This document shows, piece by piece, positions 56,962-64,000 of a DNA stretch of 64,000 nucleotides. A program made the position numbers and the translations under genes. The notes below the pieces were generated by a model, which saw only the letters and a list, made by a program, of their open reading frames with translations, was not told the origin of the DNA and made no database searches. This stretch comes from Micromonospora chokoriensis (GTDB lineage Bacteria; Actinomycetota; Actinomycetes; Mycobacteriales; Micromonosporaceae): the NCBI RefSeq assembly GCF_000718555.1, contig NZ_JOAN01000004.1, positions 124,001 through 188,000 of the forward strand, given 5' to 3'. Every line of letters begins with the position of its first letter. Position 1 is the stretch's first letter.

Positions 56962-58311
56962 TTACGCCGAAGTGGTCCGACCGGACCGCTCATCGGGAAC
57001 CGGGGAGTTCGGCGTGTCGACCGGGCGGTGCAGCGCGGGTGCCCAGGTGAGCAGGGCCAGCGGGTACAGCAGGTAGCCGAAGCGGGTCGTGGGCATCAGG
57101 GCGATGGCAGCGAGCAGCCCGTACCCGCAGATGAGCGCGGTGGCGACGGCGGTGCGGGGCGGGCGGCGGGCGAGCCGGACGGCGATGGCCACGCCGGCCG
57201 CGACCAGCAGCGCGGCGGCGATCAGCCGGCCGGCGGGTAGCGCGCTGGCGATCAGGTAGCCGGGGAACGGGGACTGTGCGGGGCTGGTGACCAGCCCGTG
57301 GCCGAGGGGGAAGCGCAGCACGTTCTCGGTGAGGGCGTCGCGGTCGACAAGCAGTGCCGGCAGTAGTGCGGCGACGGGCAGGCCGATGGCGCCGACGGCG
57401 ACTCGGGTGCCGGCGCGTCGGGTCAGACCCCAGACGATCAAAACCAGGGCGACCGGCCAGGCGAACAGCTTCAGCGCGCCGGCGAGCCCGACCGCGAGGC
57501 CGGCCCGGCCGGGTCGGTTGGCGGCGGCGAATGCGAGGGCCAGCAGACAGAGCGCGAGTACGGGTAGGTCGTCGCCGCCGGTGGCGAGGGTGAGGGCGCA
57601 GATCGGCAGTACGGTGGCGGCCTGCACGCCGCGCAGCAGGGCGGTGTCGGTTCGGTGGGTCGTGGCGGGGGTGGCCTGGCCGGCGGCGGCCGGCAGTCCG
57701 CGCAGGGTGGCCACCGCCAGGGCGAGCGCCAGCGCGGTACCCACCGCGAACCAGACCCGGGAGTCGGTCCACCAGGCGTCGACAAGTGCTCTGGGCAGGC
57801 CGAACATCGCCATGCCGGGCTGGTACGGGGTGTAGCCCATAAGTTGCTCGCCGGGTGGCAGGGCGGCGATGGCGTCGGGTCCGAGGTACGGCGTGCCGTG
57901 CTCCAGGAGGCGGCTGCCGGCGTGCTCCACGACCAGCACCTCCTCCTGGGCCCGGTCGGTGCGCCCGCCGGCCCGGTCGATGCTCTGCCAGACCAGGGGC
58001 AGCAGTGTGGTGCCCGCCCAGGCGAGACCGGTGACCGCCCAGCGGGCTGGCAGGCCGGTCAGTCGGGAGGTCGGAGAGCGTCGACGCAGCAGGAGTTGGG
58101 CGATTACCGCCAGTGTGGCGAGCAGGTAGCCGACTGCGGCGACCGCTCCCCAGGCTCGATGCGGCAGCAGGGTCGAGGTGACTGCGGTGATCGCGGCGAA
58201 GATGGCCGAGACGGCGTAGAGGCCCAGGTCGAGGGCGAGTCCACCGGCTGCGGCGTCGAGCGTCCGCCAGTGCCAGCGACGGCGGTGGGCGGGCTGGTCG
58301 TCGACGATCAC
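56962..58311 (-). CDS. polytopic membrane protein, GT87-like
   Basis: A 449-residue integral membrane protein with about eleven helices. The loop PYLGPDAIAALPPGEQLMGYTPYQPGMAMFGLP follows the second half of the N-terminal helices, and the segment GLAVGLAGALKLFAWPVALVLIVWG resembles the GT87/DUF2029 family, as in the protein at 44649. It is therefore a candidate polyprenyl-phosphate sugar transferase. Substrate unknown. The start is GTG at 58311. It lies alone, 41 bases before the PRTase gene in transcription order. Confidence 0.78.
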   Translation of the reverse strand: MIVDDQPAHRRRWHWRTLDAAAGGLALDLGLYAVSAIFAAITAVTSTLLPHRAWGAVAAVGYLLATLAVIAQLLLRRRSPTSRLTGLPARWAVTGLAWAGTTLLPLVWQSIDRAGGRTDRAQEEVLVVEHAGSRLLEHGTPYLGPDAIAALPPGEQLMGYTPYQPGMAMFGLPRALVDAWWTDSRVWFAVGTALALALAVATLRGLPAAAGQATPATTHRTDTALLRGVQAATVLPICALTLATGGDDLPVLALCLLALAFAAANRPGRAGLAVGLAGALKLFAWPVALVLIVWGLTRRAGTRVAVGAIGLPVAALLPALLVDRDALTENVLRFPLGHGLVTSPAQSPFPGYLIASALPAGRLIAAALLVAAGVAIAVRLARRPPRTAVATALICGYGLLAAIALMPTTRFGYLLYPLALLTWAPALHRPVDTPNSPVPDERSGRTTSA

Positions 58312-58381
58312 GCGCGACAGTCTGGCAGATCGGGCTGTCTGCGAGGTGGGCCGATGCTCGCTCAGGTGCAGAGGTGCCTGC

Positions 58382-60919
58382 TCAGGCGGGCAGGTGCGGG
58401 AGGCGGTCGGGGTGGGAGCGACCGGCTTGGCGGCGGTTCTGGTTGAGCCGGATCACCGCTCCGGTGTCGTGCAGCGGTGCGGCCAGGGTGCCCGGTCGGC
58501 CGCCCGAGCCGCGCTGCATCGCCGCGAGGAGGGTGCCGGACGGCATCGGTCGCGCGAACAGGTGGCCCTGGCCGGCGACGCAGCCCAACTCCCAGAGGGC
58601 CCGCCGCTGCGGCTCGCTCTCGACCCCCTCGGCCACCACGTCCAGGTTGAGGCTGCGGCCCAGGTCGAGGGTGGATCGGATGACGGCGGCGGCCTCGGCC
58701 GAGCTCTCCATCGTGGTGACGAAGCTCCGGTCGATCTTCAACTCGTGTACCGGGATGCGGGAGAGCAGGGAGAGTGAGGAGTAGCCGGTGCCGAAGTCGT
58801 CCAACGCCAACCGGACACCCTCGTCGCGCAGCCGGCTGAGGACCCGGTCGACCACGTCGAGTTGGCTGAGCGTCAGCGTCTCGGTCAGCTCCAGGACCAG
58901 CCGGTTCGGTGGGAGGTCGTGGGCACGGAGGCGGGCCAGCACCGAGCCCGGGAACCGCGCGTCGAGCAGGCTGCGCGGGGACACGTTGACCGCGACCGGT
59001 ATGTCGAAGCCGGCGTCGCGCCAGCTGGCCGCCGCGATCAGCGCCTGGTCGAGGATCGCTTCGGCGAAGGCCGGCAGTAGGCCGGACCGCTCCACCGTCT
59101 CCAGGAAGCGCAGGGGGTCGATCATGCCGTGGGTGGGGTGGTGCCAGCGGGCCAGGGCCTCTGCGCTTGTCACCTTGCCGGTGCCCAGGTCGACGATCGG
59201 TTGGAAGTTGACGACGAACTCGTGGTCGGCGACCGCGCGTGGCAGGTCGCCGCCGAGGGTGAGACGGCCCAGGTCTGCGGTGTCCCGGGCCGGGGCGTAC
59301 GTGGAGATCCGTTGCCCGGCCCGCTTCGCCTGGTACATGGCCACGTCGGCGCGGCGCAGCAGCTCGGCCATCCCACCGCTGGACGGGGCGATGGAGATCC
59401 CGCCGCTGGCCTCGACGCTGATCCGCATGCCGTCCAGCTCGAACGGCTCGTGCAGGGTGGCGAGCAGCGTCTCGGCCCGGTGTGTGGCGACCGCAGGGGC
59501 CGGCAGACCGCGCAAGAGCACGGCGAACTCGTCGCCCCCGAGGCGGGCCACCAGGTCACTCGCCTGGGCTGCGCCCTGCAACCGGTCGGCCACCTGCACC
59601 AGCACCTGGTCGCCGGCGGCATGCCCGAGTGTGTCGTTGACTTCCTTGAAGTGGTTGAGGTCGATCAGCACCAGCGCGGTCACCCCGTCGGCGTGGCGGG
59701 CGCTCAACTGCTCGGTGCCCTCGTCGAGGAGGTGCCGGCGGTTGGCCAGCCCGGTCAGCGCGTCGTGCGCGGCCGCGTACGCGTGCTCGTCGGCGACCCG
59801 GGCCAGCTCGGCGTACGCCTGCGCGTTGCGGACGGCCGTGCAGAGCGCGGAGGCGAAGGTACGCAGGGTGTACTGCTCCCGCTCGGAGAGCTGTACCGGG
59901 CCGCGGAAACGCAGTCGGAGCATGCCGACATCGACGGTCCGGTCGTGACCTTCGAGGGTCGCGGGGATGATCGTGCCGTCCACGTCGGTGGGCGTGCCGG
60001 TCGGGCCGTCGAAGGTGATGCCACCGGTGCCACCGCGTACGGTTCGGCCGCCGTCGCGTAGCTCGATCTCGACCTCGTCGGCGGAGAACAGCTCGGCGGC
60101 CTGGGTGACGGCGGTGGTGAGGACGTTGCCCAGGTCGACCACGTTGAGCGCGTCGGTGGTGCGGGCGAGGCGCTGCCACGCCTGCTGTTCCGTCCTGGAA
60201 CGGATTCTCGTGGAGTAGGCGAGGTGCAGGCTGAGCACCAGCGGCGGAACGGCCACCAGGAGTCGTAGGTCGGCCTGAAGGAGGAGAAGGGTGCAGATGG
60301 TGACGAGGAATCGCAGCGCTACACCCACGCCCCGCAAGTCCCAGTTCGTGCGGAATTGCTGACGGATGCTGCTACCGGAGGCTATCGCGATGACCGGGAT
60401 CGCGATGATCTCGTCGAGCAGTGTGGCGGCGAGGTAGGCGAGGGCTATCGGGCCGACGAGGTCGGTGAAGTCGGTGAATGTGTCGGGGGGCCAGGCCCAG
60501 TCGAGCGAAACGAGGGTCAGCCCGGCGCCGGCGGCAACGAGGGCGTTTTTTCCGACGCTGAACGCCATCTTGATCGCCGGCAGACGCAGGACCGCGAAAG
60601 CAACCGCCACCCCAATTGCCGTGCACAACACGACCCAGGGTGCTGGAGCGACCGCCACTCCGACCAGGATCGCGGTCTCGTTCCAGGTGATCGAGTGTGT
60701 GGTTGATCGGATTCGCACCCGGGCCTTGACCATCGTGGCAACGGCGATCATGGCGATGAGTGCTACGACGGTGGCAACTTCGGTCACGGATGCCGGGGGA
60801 CGGGCGAGCACCGCCATCAGCGACAGGGCGCAGACCATCGATGCCGCAACGACGATGACACCGATAATCAGGGTCAGTCTTCGATGATCTTCTTGATCGT
60901 TCTGCGCTTGGGAAGGCAT
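58382..60919 (-). CDS. membrane-anchored GGDEF-EAL cyclic-di-GMP protein
   Basis: An 845-residue protein. Several hydrophobic helices fill the first 220 residues (starting LTLIIGVIVVAASMVCALSLMAVL), and a GAF-like region follows. The GGDEF domain has the intact motif LGGDEFAVL near residue 458 and could make cyclic di-GMP. The EAL domain has AEALARW near residue 584, plus LDDFGTGYSSLSLL and LKIDRSFV, so it could also degrade it. GGGAG precedes the ATG at 60919. Which activity dominates cannot be read from sequence. Confidence 0.92.
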   Translation of the reverse strand: MPSQAQNDQEDHRRLTLIIGVIVVAASMVCALSLMAVLARPPASVTEVATVVALIAMIAVATMVKARVRIRSTTHSITWNETAILVGVAVAPAPWVVLCTAIGVAVAFAVLRLPAIKMAFSVGKNALVAAGAGLTLVSLDWAWPPDTFTDFTDLVGPIALAYLAATLLDEIIAIPVIAIASGSSIRQQFRTNWDLRGVGVALRFLVTICTLLLLQADLRLLVAVPPLVLSLHLAYSTRIRSRTEQQAWQRLARTTDALNVVDLGNVLTTAVTQAAELFSADEVEIELRDGGRTVRGGTGGITFDGPTGTPTDVDGTIIPATLEGHDRTVDVGMLRLRFRGPVQLSEREQYTLRTFASALCTAVRNAQAYAELARVADEHAYAAAHDALTGLANRRHLLDEGTEQLSARHADGVTALVLIDLNHFKEVNDTLGHAAGDQVLVQVADRLQGAAQASDLVARLGGDEFAVLLRGLPAPAVATHRAETLLATLHEPFELDGMRISVEASGGISIAPSSGGMAELLRRADVAMYQAKRAGQRISTYAPARDTADLGRLTLGGDLPRAVADHEFVVNFQPIVDLGTGKVTSAEALARWHHPTHGMIDPLRFLETVERSGLLPAFAEAILDQALIAAASWRDAGFDIPVAVNVSPRSLLDARFPGSVLARLRAHDLPPNRLVLELTETLTLSQLDVVDRVLSRLRDEGVRLALDDFGTGYSSLSLLSRIPVHELKIDRSFVTTMESSAEAAAVIRSTLDLGRSLNLDVVAEGVESEPQRRALWELGCVAGQGHLFARPMPSGTLLAAMQRGSGGRPGTLAAPLHDTGAVIRLNQNRRQAGRSHPDRLPHLPA

Positions 60920-61543
60920 GCCGCTCCCGAGGGTGCCGGGTCCGCTCCTGGCACCGTAGCGCACGATAAGGGGCCAGCGGCAGACCCCCGCGTCGTCACA
61001 TCCACTCGTTGCCGCGCATGACTACCTCCCGGAGGTTCAGGCATTAGTGGCAACTCATGGACTAGCCATTAATGCTCCGACTTGCTGACGGGGATAGCGT
61101 AATAGAGATATAGCCCGTTACAGACCGCCATATGTCTCTATGCGCAACATTAGCCAACTGGGAGATGGTTTGTAACGTTCTGTCCGCGCTCCTGAGCGCA
61201 CCGTTGAGGTTTGCCCCCTCTGACGCGGACTCGTTGCTAGCTGCTGCAGGTTGAATCCGGTGGGTTATGTCTGCGTATCCTCTCAAGTCTGCTGGCTTCC
61301 GACCTGCTACATCATCTGGAGTTCGGCCAGAGGAGACAACCGGTTGGGCAAGCTGTCCGTCTGGAACGCCGGGAGGCGCAATCAATGGTCGATGGCCCTC
61401 AAGTGAACGGATGCCCGGCAACTTGCTCCCGGATAAGCAGGGGGCAACCTGCACGCGGCACCCTGCACCGGGACTGGCCAGCCTCGTCGCAGAGCGCGTT
61501 GTCCGCCGTTAGCGACCGTCCCGCCCCAATGGCAGGGGGATGA
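60920..61543. other. AT-richer region with nested inverted repeats before the AfsR-like gene
   Basis: This 624-base divergent region has lower GC than its surroundings between about 61030 and 61350. It contains inverted repeats at 61041-61075 (GCATTAGTGGC/GCCATTAATGC, one mismatch), 61103-61140 (TAGAGATATA/TATGTCTCTA, imperfect) and 61116-61177 (CGTTACAGACC/GGTTTGTAACG, one mismatch). Short open frames here have no family likeness. Confidence 0.7.
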
Positions 61544-64000
61544 GTGGAGATTCAGCTTCTGGGTGGCCTCTCAGTGCAATTGTCCACTCGTAAACTGCAC
61601 CTTGGTACGCCTAAACAGCAGGCCGTTTTTGCGATGCTCGCAGTCCAGCCGGGACAACTGGTGACGCTAAACGACCTGGTTGACGAGTTGTGGCCCGACG
61701 GTCCGCCGCGCTCAGCGGTTGCGAATGTGCGTTCCTACGCCGCGAATCTGCGTCGGGCCTTCGAGACTTTCGACAACGGTGAGGGCGCCATCCTTAGGCA
61801 ACAGAACGGTTACCGACTCGTTCTGCCGGCGGAGCTTATCGACGTGTTCCGCTTTGAGATGGAGCGCGTGGCGGGCCGGGAAGCCCTAATTGCCGGCCGG
61901 CTGGACCGCGCCCTGGAACTGCTGGGGTCTGCCGTGGCTCGATGGCACGGGCCGATGCTCGCCGGTGTCCCGCTCGGCCCGGTACTCACCGCGAGCAGCG
62001 CTGCCGCAGAGGAGGAGCGCCTGCTGGCCGTGGAACTCCTCATCGACGCCCAGTTGAGGTCGGGGCGGGACGACCTGGCGATCCCGCTGCTGCGCGACGT
62101 CATCGTGCGTCACCCCCTCCGGGAACCGGCGTACGTCCTTCTCATGCGGGCGCTGTACGAGCGCGGCGACCACGCCGGCGCGCTTACCGCGTACGGGGAG
62201 GCGCGCGCGAGGCTGGCAGCGGATCTGGGCATCCCTCCGGGTGCCGGGCTGCAGGCTCTTCACCGCACGATCCTCACGGCGGCTACGCCACTGTCGAGGA
62301 GCAGCCCCGCAGCCCGTCCGGCTGGCCCGACCGCGCCTGCCCAGGCGACCGCGGTGGCCTCCGCGAAACCACGTCGGCCCGACCTGGTGGATCACCTCCC
62401 CCGAGCGGTCACCGACTTCGTCGGTAGGGAGCACGTGGTGTCGCGGCTGCTGGCGGAGACCCGGCGGATCGAGGAGCGGGTGCCGGCCGTGCACATCATC
62501 GACGGCATGGCGGGTAGCGGCAAGACAACCCTTGCCGTGCACCTGGCGCGTCGGCTGTCCGAGCGGTACCCGGACGCCGCGTTGTTCATCGACCTCTGCG
62601 GGCATGGCGAGAAGAACCGGGTGGAGCCGGCGAGCGCCCTCGTCACCCTGCTCCGACAGCTTGGCGTTCCGGCCGACCGCGTACCGGTGGAGTTCGACGG
62701 CAGAGTCGAAATGTGGCGACAGGAGTTGGCCCGCCGGAGGTCGGTGGTGGTGCTCGACAACGCTGCGAGCAGCGAGCAGATCATGCCTCTCCTGCCGGCC
62801 GAGCCGACCACCGTCGTGTTGGTGACGTCGCGGCGACGACTGTCCCACCCGGATGTCGGGCCGTCGCAGACGCTGCCGGTGATGAGCCCGCAGGAGGGTG
62901 TGGATCTGCTCGGCCTGAGCGTCGGTCGAGACCGGGTCGAGGCCGAGCCGGACGCGGCCGCCGAGGTGGTCCGGCGATGTGGGCACCTTCCCCTGGCGAT
63001 TCGGCTGGCCGGTGCCCGACTGGCCCACCGCCGCGGCTGGCGGTTGGCGGACCTTGCCGAACAGATGGCTGGCGATGCCCCGGCGCTGCACCACCTGGCC
63101 CAGGAAGACAGCACGATCACCGGTGCCTTCGCCGCCTCCTACGAGCCTCTGCCGAATTCGACCAAGCGTGTCTTCCGGTTCCTGGGTCTGTATCCGGGTA
63201 ACCGCTTCAGCCTCCCGGCCGTCGCCGCGCTGACCGGCCTGACCATCGCGGAAGCTCGCGAGGCGCTCGACGACCTCGTCGACAGGAACCTGGTGGAGGA
63301 CCTGGACTCGACGCGGTATCGGCTGCACGACCTCATGCGTCAGTACGCCGTGGAGTTGTGCTCGCGTACCGACTCCGCGAGCGATCGAAGCGTTGGGTTG
63401 GCCCAGCTGTTCGACTTCACGCTGGAGGTGGCGCTGAGGGTCGCCGAGACGCTGGAGCCTGGCATCGCAAATTCCCAGGTCAAACGAGTCTCGTTCGCGC
63501 GGCCCGAGCTGGTCGACGCCATCGGCGACCCCACCGCCGACTGGTTGGAGGCGGAGCGGACGGACCTGGTGGCGATGGTGTCGGCAGCGCTTGATGACGG
63601 TTTTCCCGAGCACTCCTGGCGACTGGCCCGTGCCCTCTGGCGATTCTGCTACATCCGCGGATACTTCGAGGACATCATCGTGACTCACCGTCGAGCACTG
63701 ATCGCGGCGGAGGCATCCGGGGACATCGGCGCACTGGCATTGATCAACAACTACCTCGCCTCCGGCTACGTCCGCACCGGTGACAGCCGGCGAGGACTCG
63801 ACCACCTGACCCGCGCGGTCGCCCTCGCCCGTGACTCGGGGGACGTGCTGAGCACCGCGCGGTACCGCGCGAATCTCGCGGCCGTCTACTACTGGAGTGG
63901 CAACCTTGCCGAAGCGGTGGCGGTCGGCTCGGAATGCCTGCGCGACTACAAGGGGTACGGCACTGTCAGGGTGCCGATGGTGCTGCCGAACCTCGGCATG
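61544..64000 (+). CDS. AfsR/SARP family transcriptional regulator (3' end outside window)
   Basis: About 819 codons are present and the frame is open at the window edge. The GTG follows GGGGGATGA. Residues 1-95 form the OmpR-like SARP DNA-binding domain (IQLLGGLSVQLSTRKLHLGTPKQQAVFAMLAVQPGQLV, DELWPDGPPRSAVANVRSYAANLRR). The bacterial transcriptional activation domain follows to about 240. An NB-ARC ATPase begins near 320 with the P-loop GMAGSGKTTLA and has VVVLDNAAS and GHLPLAIRLAG. The C-terminal part starts TPR-like repeats. Such proteins control secondary metabolism or differentiation. Early codons (CTA, ATT, CTT) are less biased than in neighbours. Confidence 0.92.
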   Translation, partial: MEIQLLGGLSVQLSTRKLHLGTPKQQAVFAMLAVQPGQLVTLNDLVDELWPDGPPRSAVANVRSYAANLRRAFETFDNGEGAILRQQNGYRLVLPAELIDVFRFEMERVAGREALIAGRLDRALELLGSAVARWHGPMLAGVPLGPVLTASSAAAEEERLLAVELLIDAQLRSGRDDLAIPLLRDVIVRHPLREPAYVLLMRALYERGDHAGALTAYGEARARLAADLGIPPGAGLQALHRTILTAATPLSRSSPAARPAGPTAPAQATAVASAKPRRPDLVDHLPRAVTDFVGREHVVSRLLAETRRIEERVPAVHIIDGMAGSGKTTLAVHLARRLSERYPDAALFIDLCGHGEKNRVEPASALVTLLRQLGVPADRVPVEFDGRVEMWRQELARRRSVVVLDNAASSEQIMPLLPAEPTTVVLVTSRRRLSHPDVGPSQTLPVMSPQEGVDLLGLSVGRDRVEAEPDAAAEVVRRCGHLPLAIRLAGARLAHRRGWRLADLAEQMAGDAPALHHLAQEDSTITGAFAASYEPLPNSTKRVFRFLGLYPGNRFSLPAVAALTGLTIAEAREALDDLVDRNLVEDLDSTRYRLHDLMRQYAVELCSRTDSASDRSVGLAQLFDFTLEVALRVAETLEPGIANSQVKRVSFARPELVDAIGDPTADWLEAERTDLVAMVSAALDDGFPEHSWRLARALWRFCYIRGYFEDIIVTHRRALIAAEASGDIGALALINNYLASGYVRTGDSRRGLDHLTRAVALARDSGDVLSTARYRANLAAVYYWSGNLAEAVAVGSECLRDYKGYGTVRVPMVLPNLGM

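Noticed and set aside
61062..61512. Short frames (130 and 81 residues) between the GGDEF-EAL gene and the AfsR-like gene
   Set aside because: No ribosome-binding site of note, no family resemblance, and they run through inverted repeats.
1..64000. tRNA, rRNA or insertion-sequence genes
   Set aside because: I scanned the intergenic regions and saw no cloverleaf, rRNA segment or transposase-like frame.

Overview
The window looks like the replication-origin region of a high-GC actinobacterium, most probably a Micromonosporaceae member (Micromonospora/Salinispora-like). Three things suggest this: the very high GC with frequent GTG/TTG starts; the order gyrA-gyrB-dciA-recF-gnd-dnaN-oriC-dnaA-rpmH-rnpA-yidD-yidC-jag-rsmG-parA-parB; and a second block (padR-ino1, DUF5318, ponA, GT87, rpsF-ssb-rpsR-rplI, dnaB) that follows the mycobacterial Rv0046c-Rv0058 order. 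The genus is an inference from gene order and protein flavour, not from a search.

Layout. 1-10271 (mostly minus strand): gyrA (cut by the window edge), gyrB, a hypothetical gene, an OhrR-type regulator with a perfect operator, a small basic protein, dciA, recF, gnd and dnaN. 10272-11046: oriC, packed with DnaA boxes. 11047-12867: dnaA. 13494-17068 (plus): rpmH, rnpA, yidD, yidC, jag and rsmG, a compact ribosome/RNA/membrane-insertion operon. 17325-19697: parA-parB, with five perfect parS sites between 17382 and 20517, two of them inside parA. 20678-26909: a HIT-like protein, then (minus) a PLP aminotransferase and a D-Ala-D-Ala ligase-like enzyme, a GNAT protein, and a CwlM-like amidase. 26586-33654 (minus): murJ, pseudokinase, sigM, anti-sigma, trxB, trxA, with a SigR/SigH-type promoter before trxB. 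33781-40836: pcnA, nfeD/flotillin pair, ogt, a Tat-secreted protein, padR-ino1. 41012-51563: DUF5318, ponA, two polytopic membrane proteins, nfo, and the rpsF-ssb-rpsR-rplI operon behind an S6:S18-type leader. 51716-58311: hypothetical, dnaB, maleylpyruvate-isomerase-fold protein, zinc-finger protein, phosphoribosyltransferase, GT87-like protein. 58382-60919: GGDEF-EAL protein. 61544-end: an AfsR/SARP regulator cut by the window edge, after an AT-richer region full of inverted repeats.

How it fits together. Initiation (DnaA, oriC, DnaN, DciA, DnaB, SSB, gyrase), segregation (ParAB/parS) and cell-wall growth (MurJ, pseudokinase, CwlM-like protein, PonA, Ddl-like ligase) are encoded around one origin. 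DnaA-box clusters also occur outside oriC: gyrB-gyrA gap, dnaA upstream, parS zone, murJ-pseudokinase gap, dnaB upstream. Redox control is represented by OhrR, SigM/anti-sigma and TrxB/TrxA.

Nothing here is a clear unknown multi-gene defence or biosynthetic system; most of the window is conserved core genome. The most notable points are the RNA leader that can sequester the rpsF ribosome-binding site, the cysteine-free S18 in the main rpsF operon, the extra DnaA-box clusters, the unfused MurJ/pseudokinase arrangement, and the palindrome-rich island before the AfsR-like gene.
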